Shown here: in pieces, positions 23,801 to 31,868 of the stretch
How positions within the stretch are numbered: the first letter of the stretch is position 1
Layout of the letters: each line of letters starts with the position of its first letter
NCBI RefSeq assembly: GCF_002954775.1
Contig: NZ_PJME01000034.1
Span: 1 to 64,000 of the forward strand
Source of the DNA: Streptomyces geranii
GTDB taxonomy: Bacteria > Actinomycetota > Actinomycetes > Streptomycetales > Streptomycetaceae
DNA length: 64,000 nucleotides
Reading direction: 5' to 3'
Made by a program: the position numbers and the translations under genes
Notes under the pieces: model-generated
Database searches by the model: none
Told to the model about the DNA's origin: nothing
The model's input: the letters and a program-made list of their open reading frames with translations, nothing else

Positions 23801-25766
23801 TGACGTTGCCCGCGGCCCAGGTGTCGAGTCCGGCGGCGCGGAGGCGGCTGCGGGCGTCGGCCTCGGGCAGCGAGCCGACCTCGCGGAGGAACGCGCCCAC
23901 CGCGCGGCCCAGTTCCAGCGGGCGGCCCAGCTGGTCGCCCTTCCAGAAGGGGAGGCGGCCGGGGACACCGGGAGCGGGGGACACCAGGACGCGGTCCCGG
24001 GTGATGTCCTCGATGCGCCAGGAACTCGTACCGAGCGTGAAGACGTCCCCCACGCGGGACTCGTACACCATCTCCTCGTCCAGCTCGCCGACCCGGCCGC
24101 CGCCCTTCTTGGGGTCGGCGCCGGCGAGGAAGACCCCGAAGAGCCCGCGGTCCGGAATCGTGCCCCCGGAGGTGACGGCGAGCCGCTGTGCGCCCGGGCG
24201 GCCGGTCACGGTCCCCGTGACGCGGTCCCACACCACGCGCGGGCGCAGCTCCGCGAACGCGTCCGACGGGTAGCGGCCCGCGAGCATGTCGAGGACCGCG
24301 GTGAACGCCGACTCGGGGAGGGCGGAGAAGGGTGCCGCACGGCGGACCGTGGTCAGCAGGTCGTCGACCTGCCAGGTGTCCAGGGCCACCATCGCGACGA
24401 GCTGCTGGGCGAGGACGTCCAGGGGGTTGGCGGGCACCCTCAGGGACTCGATGGAGCCGGTGCGCATCCGCTCGGTGACCACGGCCGCCTGGACCAGGTC
24501 ACCCCGGTACTTGGGGAAGACGACGCCTGTGGAGACCGCGCCCACCTGGTGCCCGGCGCGGCCCACGCGCTGCAGTCCGGAGGCCACGGACGGGGGTGAC
24601 TCGACCTGGACGACCAGGTCGACCGCGCCCATGTCGATGCCCAGTTCGAGGCTGGAGGTGGCCACCACGGCGGGCAGTCGGCCCGCCTTGAGGTCCTCCT
24701 CGACGAGCGCGCGCTGCTCCTTGGACACCGAGCCGTGGTGGGCCCGGGCGATGACGGGCGGTGCCCCCTGGGCCGCGCCCGAGCCGCCCATCAGCTCCGC
24801 GGGCGCGTGGTGTTCGGCGAGGGGCTCGCCGGTGGCCCGCTCGTACGCGATCTCGTTGAGCCGGTTGCACAGGCGCTCCGCGAGCCGGCGGGAGTTGGCG
24901 AACACGATCGTCGAGCGGTGTGCCTGGACGAGATCGGCGATCCGCTCCTCGACATGCGGCCAGATGGACGGGCGCTCGGCTCCGTCGTTCGCGTCGGCGA
25001 CCGGGGAACCGCCCAGCTCGCCCAGGTCCTCGACCGGGACGACGACCGAGAGGTCGAACTCCTTGCCGGACTTGGGCTGGACGATCTCCACCTTGCGGCT
25101 GGGGGAGAGGTAGCGCGCGATCTCGTCCACCGGGCGGACCGTCGCGGAGAGGCCGATGCGCCGGGCGGGCCTCGGCAGCAGTTCGTCCAGCCGCTCCAGG
25201 GAGAGCGCGAGATGTGCGCCGCGCTTGGTGCCCGCGACCGCGTGCACCTCGTCCAGGATCACCGTCTCCACGCCCGTCAGCGCGTCGCGCGTGGCCGACG
25301 TGAGCATCAGGAACAGCGACTCCGGGGTGGTGATCAGGATGTCCGGCGGACGGGTGGCCAGGGCGCGGCGCTCGGCGGGCGGGGTGTCGCCGGAGCGGAT
25401 GCCGACCTTGACCTCGGGCTCGGGCAGGCCCAGACGTACGGATTCCTGGCGGATGCCGGTGAGGGGGCTGCGGAGGTTGCGCTCCACGTCGACCGCGAGG
25501 GCCTTGAGCGGTGACACATAGAGCACGCGGCAGCGTTTGTGTGGGTCGGCCGGTGGGGGTGTCGAGGTCAGCTGGTCGAGTGCGGCGAGGAAGGCGGCCA
25601 GTGTCTTGCCGGAGCCGGTCGGGGCCACCACCAGCACGTCAGAGCCCTCGCCGATGGCTCGCCACGCGCCCGCCTGGGCCGCGGTGGGCGCGGAGAAGGC
25701 CCCCGTGAACCAGCCGCGGGTCGCGGGGGAGAAGCCGTCGAGGGCTCGGTGCGTGGAGCTGACCAT
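20895..25766 (-). CDS. lhr: Lhr-family large ATP-dependent helicase
   Basis: 1623 residues. Superfamily 2 motor at the N-terminus: Walker A 'APTGSGKT' (about residue 50), 'ILITTPESLF', DEVH box 'ILDEVHAV', 'LSATVRP', and motif VI 'QRVGRAGHQ'. The long remainder contains the winged-helix, Lhr core and DUF4095-like regions, then a C-terminal Lhr extension. Near the C-terminus a ~70-residue Asp/Ala/Ser/Thr-rich insert ('DFAADLDFDFDLSPDAPDT') interrupts the conserved sequence. Lhr is a 3'-5' DNA repair helicase. The start at 25766 ('MVSSTHRALDGFSP') matches the family; an in-frame ATG 72 codons upstream would overlap the divergent AraC gene and adds only low-complexity sequence. Confidence 0.92.
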   Translation of the reverse strand: MVSSTHRALDGFSPATRGWFTGAFSAPTAAQAGAWRAIGEGSDVLVVAPTGSGKTLAAFLAALDQLTSTPPPADPHKRCRVLYVSPLKALAVDVERNLRSPLTGIRQESVRLGLPEPEVKVGIRSGDTPPAERRALATRPPDILITTPESLFLMLTSATRDALTGVETVILDEVHAVAGTKRGAHLALSLERLDELLPRPARRIGLSATVRPVDEIARYLSPSRKVEIVQPKSGKEFDLSVVVPVEDLGELGGSPVADANDGAERPSIWPHVEERIADLVQAHRSTIVFANSRRLAERLCNRLNEIAYERATGEPLAEHHAPAELMGGSGAAQGAPPVIARAHHGSVSKEQRALVEEDLKAGRLPAVVATSSLELGIDMGAVDLVVQVESPPSVASGLQRVGRAGHQVGAVSTGVVFPKYRGDLVQAAVVTERMRTGSIESLRVPANPLDVLAQQLVAMVALDTWQVDDLLTTVRRAAPFSALPESAFTAVLDMLAGRYPSDAFAELRPRVVWDRVTGTVTGRPGAQRLAVTSGGTIPDRGLFGVFLAGADPKKGGGRVGELDEEMVYESRVGDVFTLGTSSWRIEDITRDRVLVSPAPGVPGRLPFWKGDQLGRPLELGRAVGAFLREVGSLPEADARSRLRAAGLDTWAAGNVISYLAEQREACGHVPDDRTIVVERFRDELGDWRVVVHSPFGAQVHAPWALALGAKLSERYGMDAQVMHADDGIVLRLPDADLMSLDLLDQEPLKAGTEWDSEQAPVGAADVTFDKGEVDRIVTDQVGGSALFAARFRECAARALLLPRRNPGKRTPLWQQRQRASQLLQVASEFGSFPIVLEAVRECLQDVFDVPGLVELMGDIESRKVRLVEITTPAPSPFARSLLFGYVAQFLYEGDSPLAERRAAALSLDSRLLAELLGQAELRELLDAEVLAELERELRWLTEDRRAKDAEGVADLLRLLGPLTDAELAERGADPQWARELAGARRAIRVRIGGADHWAAIEDAGRLRDALGTALPVGVPEAFTEPVKDPLGDLLARHARTHGPFTSATAAARFGLGVAVTEGALQRLAATGRVVQGEFHPAGIGQEWCDATVLRRLRRRSLAALRHELEPVPPAALAQFLPQWQHIGKGHRLRGIDGLVRAVEQLQGASVPASALEKLVLPSRVANYAPAMLDELTAAGEIVWAGAGALPGKDGWISLYLADAAPLLLPPPHPLEPTALHQSVLDTLTGGYGLFFRQIADQVRATTHPDVTDPQLADAVWDLAWSGRLTNDTLAPMRSLLGSGRTAGSTAHRAKRAVPRGRYGSLTAAARPASRGGPPTVAGRWSLLPAAEPDLTVRAHALARTLLDRHGVVTRGAVSAEGVEGGFSAVYRVLSAFEDSGQARRGYVVEGLGAAQFAMDGAVDRLRATATARERGDSRPASPFGPTDTHGTASPTDHDFAADLDFDFDLSPDAPDTRNTHAASAHASTRTTPHGFAENARSRSPYSAPQAPADTTHAVVLAAADPANAYGAALPWPEPPTGAGHKAGRKAGSLVVLVDGELTLYMERGGKTLLAWPAEPDLAPTEDPRLRAAAEALAAAARAGSLGTVTVERVNGAAALTSPLGTLLEGAGFIATPRGLRLRA

Positions 25767-25902
25767 GCGTCCATCCTGCACCTCGGCACTGACAATCACG
25801 CTGACCTGCGGGTTTGCCTCCGGCGGTGGGGCGGGGGCGCGCCGGGGGTGTGCGTCGGGGTGCGGCTCGGCGGGCTCGTCGCCTTCGGGGGAGAATGGGG
25901 GG

Positions 25903-26892
25903 ATGGCAGGTTCGGGGGAGCTGGCTCGGCACTGGCGGTACGTGGAACTGCCTGGTGTCGATCTTTTGCGTGCTCGGTACATTCAGAAGACCTTTGTTCG
26001 GCACACCCACGAGAACTTCGTCATCGCCGCCATCACCGAAGGGGCGGAGGTCTTCCGCCATCGGGGGGTCGATCAGTACGCGGGGTCGGGGGCGCTCGCG
26101 CTGGTCAATCCCGATACGCCGCACACGGGGCGGGCGGCGGTTCCCGAGGGGTGGCGGTACGGGGCTGTCTATCCGGCGCCCGAGGTGGTGGCCGGGATCG
26201 CCGCGGAGACCACGGTGATTCGGGGGACCCCGGGGTTTGTCGCTCCCGTGTTCGATGATCCTTACTCGGTCAGCCTTGTTCATGAGGTGCTGCGTGCTGC
26301 TGAGGAAGGGAATGCCCTGGCCGCCGACACGCTGCTGCGGGTCGCGGTGACCCGGCTGCTCCGGCTCAACGGTGGGGTTCGTCAGGAGCGGGTGGTGCGT
26401 ACCGCCGGTGGGCGGATCGCGGCACGCGCGCGTGCCGTGCTGGAGGAGACGATGGCCGCGCCGCCGACCCTGGAGAGGCTCGCCAAGGATCTGGGCACCA
26501 GCCCCTTCGCGCTGCTGCGGGCCTTCCGGGACACGTACGGACTGCCCCCGCACGCCTGGCTGACCGACGCGCGCGTGCGTCGGGCGCGGCGGTTGCTGGA
26601 CGCGGGCACCGCGCCCGCCGAGGCGGCCGTCGCCGTCGGCTTCACCGATCAGCCGCACCTCAACCGGCACTTCGCCCGGATCGTGGGCGTGCCCCCGGGG
26701 GCGTACCAGCGCGAGCGCAAGAACGTACAAGACCCGTCGGGGCAGCCGCCCCTATTGTCCGACGGGTGGCAGAACAGACAGCTCTCGCAGACACACGTGC
26801 CGACGACGAAGGCAAACCGGACGCCGCCGTCGTACGAGACGCCCTCGGAGTCGGGGTCGCCGTCGGACTGTCCGGTTTCGCCTTCGGGGTGA
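25903..26892 (+). CDS. AraC-family transcriptional regulator
   Basis: 329 residues. An N-terminal cupin-like sensor ('RHTHENFVIAAITEGAEVF', 'NPDTPHTGRAAVPEGW') precedes two AraC HTH units ('LERLAKDLGTSPFALLRAFRD', 'AAVAVGFTDQPHLNRHFARI', in part) ending with 'GVPPGAYQ'. The last ~40 residues are Ser/Pro/Thr-rich and overlap the start of azlC in another frame by 127 bases, so they may be non-functional. ATG at 25903 has GGGGGAG about nine bases upstream; another ATG at 25894 lies too close to it. The azlCD pair downstream is its likely target. Confidence 0.85.
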   Translation: MAGSGELARHWRYVELPGVDLLRARYIQKTFVRHTHENFVIAAITEGAEVFRHRGVDQYAGSGALALVNPDTPHTGRAAVPEGWRYGAVYPAPEVVAGIAAETTVIRGTPGFVAPVFDDPYSVSLVHEVLRAAEEGNALAADTLLRVAVTRLLRLNGGVRQERVVRTAGGRIAARARAVLEETMAAPPTLERLAKDLGTSPFALLRAFRDTYGLPPHAWLTDARVRRARRLLDAGTAPAEAAVAVGFTDQPHLNRHFARIVGVPPGAYQRERKNVQDPSGQPPLLSDGWQNRQLSQTHVPTTKANRTPPSYETPSESGSPSDCPVSPSG

Positions 26893-27503
26893 CCTCGGTC
26901 GGCAGCGGGCTCACCCTGCTGCAGACCTGCGCGCTCAGCCTGCTGGTGTTCACCGGGGCCTCCCAGTTCGCGCTCGTGGGCGCCCTCGCGGCCGGCGGCA
27001 ATCCGCTCACCGCGGCGGCGGGCGCCTTCTTCCTGGGGGTGCGGAACGCCTTCTACGGGCTGCGGCTGTCGCAGTTGCTGGCCCTCCCGCGCGCAGTGCG
27101 GCCGTTCGCCGCCCAATGGGTCATCGACGAGACCACGGTGGTCGCCCTGGCGCAGCCCACGCGGCGCGGTGCCCGGATCGGGTTCGCCGTCACCGGGGTG
27201 ACCCTGTACGTGCTGTGGAACCTCACGACCCTGCTCGGCGGACTGGGCGCCGAGGCCATCGGGGACACCGACGCGTGGGGGCTGGACGCCGCCGGACCCG
27301 CCGTCTTCCTGGCGCTGCTCGCCCCGATGCTGAAGTCCGGCGTCGAGCGCGCCGTCGCGGGCCTCGCCGTGGTGCTGGGGCTCGGGCTGCTGCCCGTACT
27401 GCCGGGCGGGGTGCCGGTCCTGGTGGCCGCGCTCGCGGCGCCCGCCGTGCTGTACGTACAGGGTCGCCGTGAGGCCCGGGACGGGAAGGGCGAGGCCCGG
27501 TGA
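26766..27503 (+). CDS. azlC: AzlC-family branched-chain amino acid exporter subunit
   Basis: 245 residues, about five to six membrane helices ('LGVGVAVGLSGFAFGVTSVG', 'LVFTGASQFALVGALAAGG' in part, 'GFAVTGVTLYVLWNLTTLLGG' in part). 'FTGASQFA' and 'RNAFYGLRLS' are AzlC signatures. With AzlD it forms a small two-part permease exporting branched-chain amino acids. GTG start lies inside the 3' part of the AraC gene; no strong ribosome site is visible, so coupling to the upstream frame is likely. Its stop overlaps azlD. Confidence 0.88.
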   Translation: MAEQTALADTRADDEGKPDAAVVRDALGVGVAVGLSGFAFGVTSVGSGLTLLQTCALSLLVFTGASQFALVGALAAGGNPLTAAAGAFFLGVRNAFYGLRLSQLLALPRAVRPFAAQWVIDETTVVALAQPTRRGARIGFAVTGVTLYVLWNLTTLLGGLGAEAIGDTDAWGLDAAGPAVFLALLAPMLKSGVERAVAGLAVVLGLGLLPVLPGGVPVLVAALAAPAVLYVQGRREARDGKGEAR

Positions 27504-27808
27504 ACATCTGGATCGCGATCGGCGTGACCGCCCTCGGCTGCTACGTCGTCAAGCTCGCCGGGCTCCTCGTGCCCGCAGGGGTGCTGGAACGCCCGCTCGT
27601 CAGGCGGCTCGCCGCGCTGCTGCCCGTCGCCCTCCTGGCCGCTCTCACGGCCCAGCAGGCCTTCGCCGACGGACGGGTGCTCGTCCTGGACGCGAAGGCC
27701 GCAGGGCTCGCCGCAGCCGCCGTGGCGCTGGTGCTGCGTGCTCCCTTCCTGATCGTCGTCGCGGCGGCCGTGGTGGTGACGGCGGGGGTGCGGGCACTGA
27801 CCGGCTGA
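27500..27808 (+). CDS. azlD: AzlD-family small permease subunit
   Basis: 102 residues with three to four hydrophobic segments ('IWIAIGVTALGCYVVKLAG', 'LAALLPVALLAALTAQQ', 'FLIVVAAAVVVTAGV'). Matches the small AzlD partner in size, topology and position. The GTG start overlaps the azlC stop as GTGA. Only 24 bases separate it from the convergent gene at 27833. Confidence 0.88.
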   Translation: MNIWIAIGVTALGCYVVKLAGLLVPAGVLERPLVRRLAALLPVALLAALTAQQAFADGRVLVLDAKAAGLAAAAVALVLRAPFLIVVAAAVVVTAGVRALTG

Positions 27809-27832
27809 GCGCCGTGCCGGTGGCTCCTGGGG

Positions 27833-28777
27833 TCAGCCGACGGAGCGGCCGTACGCCTTCAGGGTGCGCAGCGCCTCGACCGTCACCAGGGGGCGGGTCT
27901 CCAGGGCGGTACCCGGTGCCCACGCGCGCGTGCGCAGGGGCCAGCCGCCGTCCTCGCGCTGCTCGCTCGCCAGGAAGTCCAGGGAGCGGGTCATCTCCTC
28001 GTCCGTGAACCACGCGCGCGCGAGTGAGCCCGGCGTCTTCGCGAAGTCGTACGGGAAGTGGTGCCCGCTCGGGGCGCAGCCGGGCGGCACCGGGTGGGCG
28101 TCGAGTCGCTCCGGGTCGAGTGCCACGAGCCGGTGCTCGCGTACCAGGCGGCCCAGCCGGTCGGCCGCCGCCTGCGCGCGTGAGCGGTCCGGAACCGAGT
28201 CCAGGAAGGCCACGGCGGCCTGCACCTCGTACGGATGGGACTTCTCCAGGGACCCGATCGCCCGCCAGCAGAAGTCCGTGGCCCGGAACAGCCAGGCGTG
28301 CCACACCTCGTTGCGGTGCAGCAGGCCCACCACCGGGCCGGTGGCGAGGAGTTCGCTCGGGGGGTCGGCCACGATCGGCACGAACGGTGCCGCCGGATAG
28401 CCGTGCAGGCTGGGATGGATCGCCGGCAGCGCGCCGTCCGGTGTGGAGACGGAGGTCAGATAGCGGCACACGCGCTCCACCCGCTGCCCGCCGCAGCGTC
28501 CGATGGCGTCCAGGACCCGCAGCGCGTGCCCGGTGTGCAGGGGCTGGCTGACGGGGCCGCGCAGATCGGGTTCCAGCGCGTGGCCGTAGCCGCCGTCCTC
28601 GTTGCGGTAGGCGTCCAGCGCGGTCTCGACCGCGTCGGCGCCCCCGTTCAGGAAGTGGTACGCGAAGCGGCGCTGCTCCAGCACGCGCGCGGTGAGCCAC
28701 ACGAAGTGCTCGGCGCGGAAGAGCGGGGAACGCGCCGGGGACGTCGGGGAGAGTGGGGGTGCTCCTGTTTCGGCCAT
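27833..28777 (-). CDS. Terpenoid-cyclase/prenyltransferase-like alpha-toroid protein
   Basis: 314 residues. Repeated 'NEDGGYGHALEPD' and 'REDGGWPLRTRAW' segments with Gln/Gly/Trp pattern, plus 'TPDGALPAIHPSL', suggest the helical (alpha/alpha) toroid of prenyltransferase and squalene-cyclase repeats. No catalytic Asp-rich cyclase motif (DxDD) or zinc-binding set is evident, so the enzymatic role is unknown. Such proteins are common in Streptomyces as conserved hypotheticals. It stands alone on the minus strand. Confidence 0.8.
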   Translation of the reverse strand: MAETGAPPLSPTSPARSPLFRAEHFVWLTARVLEQRRFAYHFLNGGADAVETALDAYRNEDGGYGHALEPDLRGPVSQPLHTGHALRVLDAIGRCGGQRVERVCRYLTSVSTPDGALPAIHPSLHGYPAAPFVPIVADPPSELLATGPVVGLLHRNEVWHAWLFRATDFCWRAIGSLEKSHPYEVQAAVAFLDSVPDRSRAQAAADRLGRLVREHRLVALDPERLDAHPVPPGCAPSGHHFPYDFAKTPGSLARAWFTDEEMTRSLDFLASEQREDGGWPLRTRAWAPGTALETRPLVTVEALRTLKAYGRSVG

Positions 28778-28845
28778 GCGTCTGACCGTAGGGCGCGAAG
28801 CGGTCCCGGTGAGCGGTCCGGGCCCGGGCCCACTCTCAGGGGCGG

Positions 28846-28851
28846 GATACT
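28846..28851 (+). promoter_or_regulatory. Possible leaderless -10 of the DUF3046 gene
   Basis: GATACT ends six bases before the ATG at 28858; no ribosome site is present. Confidence 0.4.
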
Positions 28852-28857
28852 GAAGTC

Positions 28858-29052
28858 ATGCGGTTGACGGTCTTCTGGCAGCGGATGGCGGATCACTTCG
28901 GTACGGGGTACGCCGACACCTTCGCGCGCGATCACGTGATGACGGAACTCGGCGGACGGACCGTGCACGAGGCCCTGGACGCCGGCTGGGAGGCGAAGGA
29001 CGTGTGGCGTGTGGTGTGCGCGGCCATGAACGTTCCGCTGGAAAACCGGTGA
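28858..29052 (+). CDS. DUF3046 family protein
   Basis: 64 residues, 'MRLTVFWQRMADHFG', 'SFARDHV'-like middle ('TFARDHVMTELGGRTVHEAL') and 'WRVVCAAMNVP' ending. This small family is found only in actinobacteria and usually lies close upstream of recA, as here. Function unknown; no membrane segment or cysteine motif. Confidence 0.88.
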   Translation: MRLTVFWQRMADHFGTGYADTFARDHVMTELGGRTVHEALDAGWEAKDVWRVVCAAMNVPLENR

Positions 29053-29134
29053 AAACGGCCTGAAACGGCGTCGGTCGGCCGCGAAGATCGTAGGGCGGCG
29101 ACCGATTCCCGAGGGCGTGGGCGAGACTTGCCCC

Positions 29135-30427
29135 GTGGCATCCACAGACGAGACCGGGCAGCTCGGACAGCAGGCGTCCCCGTTCGGCACTACGCCGCCC
29201 ACACCCCCGGCCGGGTACGCCGCCGGGCAGGGCGCGCGCATGCCGCGCTGGCTGCCGCGCGCCATGATCCTGGCGCTCGCCCTCGTCGGCCTGTTCCAGC
29301 TGGGCAGTTGGGCCTTCCATCAGCTCACCGGCCTGTTGATCAACATCCTCATCGCGTTCTTCGCCGCCCTCGCGATCGAACCCGCGGTGAGCCGGATGGC
29401 CTCGCGCGGGATGCGCCGGGGCCTGGCCACCTTCCTGGTCTTCATCGGCCTGCTCATCGCGATCGCCGGGTTCATCACCTTGCTCGGCTCCATGCTCGCG
29501 GGCCAGATCATCAAGATCGTCGAGGACTTCCCGGACTACCTCGACTCCGTCATCAACTGGATCAACGCACACTTCAACACCGACCTGAAGCGCGTGGACG
29601 TCCAGGAGGGCCTGCTCCGCTCCGACTGGCTGCGCAGTTACGTGCAGAACAGCGCCACCGGCGTCCTGGACGTCTCCGCCCAGGTGCTCGGCGGACTCTT
29701 CCAGCTGCTGACGATCACCCTGTTCTCGTTCTACTTCGCCGCCGACGGGCCGAGACTGCGCCGCGCGCTGTGCTCCGTACTGCCGCCCGCCCGGCAGGCC
29801 GAGGTACTGCGCGCGTGGGAGATCGCCGTCGACAAGACCGGCGGCTATCTGTACTCGCGCGGCCTGATGGCGCTCATCTCCGGGGTGGCCCACTACGTCC
29901 TGCTGGAGTTCCTGGACGTGCCGTACGCGCCCGTGCTCGCGGTCTGGGTGGGCCTGGTCTCGCAGTTCATCCCGACCATCGGCACCTATCTCGCGGGCGC
30001 CCTGCCGATGCTGATCGCCTTCACCGTCGATCCCTGGTACGCGCTGTGGGTGCTGGTCTTCGTCGTGGTCTACCAGCAGTTCGAGAACTACGTGCTGCAG
30101 CCCAAGCTGACCGCCAAGACCGTCGACATCCACCCCGCGGTCGCCTTCGGCTCGGTCATCGCGGGCACCGCCCTCCTCGGTGCCGTCGGCGCCCTGATCG
30201 CCATCCCGGCGGTCGCCACGCTCCAGGCGTTCCTGGGGGCGTACGTGAAGCGGTACGACGTCACGGACGACCCGCGTGTCCAGGGGCACCGCGAGCGGGG
30301 CCGGGGCGCGAGCGTCGTCACGCGGGTACGGAGCCTGCTGGAGGGGCGGCGGGGCGTCGACGCCGGCGAGCCGGGGCCGCAGTCGGGCTCCGGTTCGGGG
30401 CCGGGGGAAGGCTCCACGCCCTCCTGA
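29135..30427 (+). CDS. AI-2E family transporter
   Basis: About 430 residues. Seven to eight membrane helices ('MILALALVGLFQLGSWAF', 'LLINILIAFFAALAIEP', 'GLATFLVFIGLLIAIAG', 'LFQLLTITLFSFYFAADG', 'VWVGLVSQFIPTIGTYLAG', 'WVLVFVVVYQQFENYVL') with the family 'QQFENYVLQPKL' signature. Members include the autoinducer-2 exporter TqsA and Na+/H+ antiporters, so substrate cannot be assigned. A disordered ~45-residue N-terminus and Gly/Ser-rich C-tail flank the core. Start: GTG at 29135 preferred; a GTG at 29117 is in frame but a GAGGG lies only one base from it. Confidence 0.85.
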   Translation: MASTDETGQLGQQASPFGTTPPTPPAGYAAGQGARMPRWLPRAMILALALVGLFQLGSWAFHQLTGLLINILIAFFAALAIEPAVSRMASRGMRRGLATFLVFIGLLIAIAGFITLLGSMLAGQIIKIVEDFPDYLDSVINWINAHFNTDLKRVDVQEGLLRSDWLRSYVQNSATGVLDVSAQVLGGLFQLLTITLFSFYFAADGPRLRRALCSVLPPARQAEVLRAWEIAVDKTGGYLYSRGLMALISGVAHYVLLEFLDVPYAPVLAVWVGLVSQFIPTIGTYLAGALPMLIAFTVDPWYALWVLVFVVVYQQFENYVLQPKLTAKTVDIHPAVAFGSVIAGTALLGAVGALIAIPAVATLQAFLGAYVKRYDVTDDPRVQGHRERGRGASVVTRVRSLLEGRRGVDAGEPGPQSGSGSGPGEGSTPS

Positions 30428-30532
30428 GGCCGAGGGTGCGCCCCCGCTTCATGTGTTCCCGGGGGTGTCGAACCCGACATCCGGGTCGTTGTCGGACCGT
30501 GGACGTAATCTCGCGGGTGCCGGGTGTCGCGC

Positions 30533-30562
30533 TTGACACGAAAATCGAACATCCATTCTGAT
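30533..30562 (+). promoter_or_regulatory. recA promoter with LexA (SOS) box
   Basis: TTGACA (30533-30538) is followed at 17-18 bases by TTCTGAT (30556-30562) as -10. Between and overlapping them lies TCGAACATCCATTCTGA (30545-30561), an imperfect form of the actinobacterial SOS box GAAC-N4-GTTC. LexA bound here would block RNA polymerase directly. The same box has been described ahead of Streptomyces recA. A 5' leader of ~155 bases follows. Confidence 0.75.
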
Positions 30563-30722
30563 TGGGGTTCCGGCAAGACTCTCGACGGGGATTTCGTCAG
30601 GGTTTGCATGGAGATGTGCCCGAGTTATCCACAGGCCGGACGGGCGTCGGGGCGCATTGTCAGTGGCAGGCGTTAGCGTCTTTGACGTGAAGCGATCGAC
30701 TCAAGCAAACCGGGTGGAACCC

Positions 30723-31865
30723 ATGGCAGGAACCGACCGCGAGAAGGCGTTGGACGCCGCGCTCGCACAGATTGAACGGCAGTTCGGCAAGGGCGCGGTG
30801 ATGCGCCTGGGCGAGCGGCCGAACGAGCCCATCGAGGTCATCCCCACCGGGTCGACCGCGCTCGACGTCGCCCTCGGCGTCGGCGGCCTGCCGCGAGGCC
30901 GAGTGGTGGAGGTGTACGGCCCGGAGTCCTCCGGCAAGACGACCCTGACCCTGCACGCGGTGGCGAACGCGCAGAAAGCCGGTGGCCAGGTCGCGTTCGT
31001 GGACGCGGAGCACGCCCTCGACCCCGAGTACGCGAAGAAGCTCGGCGTCGACATCGACAACCTGATCCTGTCGCAGCCGGACAACGGCGAGCAGGCCCTG
31101 GAGATCGTGGACATGCTGGTCCGCTCCGGTGCCCTCGACCTCATCGTCATCGACTCCGTCGCGGCGCTCGTCCCGCGCGCGGAGATCGAGGGCGAGATGG
31201 GAGACAGCCACGTCGGTCTCCAGGCCCGGCTGATGAGCCAGGCGCTCCGTAAGATCACCGGTGCGCTGAGCCAGTCCCAGACCACCGCGATCTTCATCAA
31301 CCAGCTGCGCGAGAAGATCGGCGTGATGTTCGGCTCCCCGGAGACCACGACCGGTGGCCGGGCGCTGAAGTTCTACGCCTCGGTGCGGCTCGACATCCGG
31401 CGCATCGAGACGCTGAAGGACGGCACCGACGCGGTCGGCAACCGCACCCGTGTCAAGGTCGTCAAGAACAAGGTCGCGCCGCCCTTCAAGCAGGCCGAGT
31501 TCGACATCCTCTACGGGCACGGCATCAGCCGCGAGGGCGGTCTGATCGACATGGGCGTGGAGCACGGCTTCGTCCGCAAGGCCGGCGCCTGGTACACGTA
31601 CGAGGGCGACCAGCTCGGCCAGGGCAAGGAGAACGCCCGCAACTTCCTCAAGGACAACCCCGACCTCGCCAACGAGATCGAGAAGAAGATCCTGGAGAAG
31701 TTGGGCGTCGGCGTGCGGCCCGAGAAGCCGAGCGCCGAGCCGGGCGCGGACGCGGCGGTCTCGACGGGCGCGGGCACGACCACGGACGAGGCCGGAAAGA
31801 CGGTCCCGGCTCCCGCGTCGGCGGCCAAGACCACCAAGGCCAAGGTCACGGCGGCCAAGGGCTAG
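30723..31865 (+). CDS. recA: Recombinase RecA
   Basis: 380 residues; homologous recombination and LexA co-protease. Walker A 'GPESSGKTT' with Lys72, Walker B 'LIVIDSVAAL', DNA-binding loops 'QALRKITGALSQSQTT' and 'EKIGVMFGSPETTTGGRALKF' (in part). The C-terminal tail of ~45 residues is Ala/Thr/Lys-rich, typical of Streptomyces, instead of the acidic E. coli tail. ATG at 30723 begins the conserved 'MAGTDREKALDAAL'. recX follows after 3 bases. Confidence 0.98.
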   Translation: MAGTDREKALDAALAQIERQFGKGAVMRLGERPNEPIEVIPTGSTALDVALGVGGLPRGRVVEVYGPESSGKTTLTLHAVANAQKAGGQVAFVDAEHALDPEYAKKLGVDIDNLILSQPDNGEQALEIVDMLVRSGALDLIVIDSVAALVPRAEIEGEMGDSHVGLQARLMSQALRKITGALSQSQTTAIFINQLREKIGVMFGSPETTTGGRALKFYASVRLDIRRIETLKDGTDAVGNRTRVKVVKNKVAPPFKQAEFDILYGHGISREGGLIDMGVEHGFVRKAGAWYTYEGDQLGQGKENARNFLKDNPDLANEIEKKILEKLGVGVRPEKPSAEPGADAAVSTGAGTTTDEAGKTVPAPASAAKTTKAKVTAAKG

Positions 31866-31868
31866 CCC

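Noticed and set aside
25769..25982. 72-codon N-terminal extension of lhr
   Set aside because: Low-complexity sequence overlapping the divergent AraC gene; the family start is at 25766.
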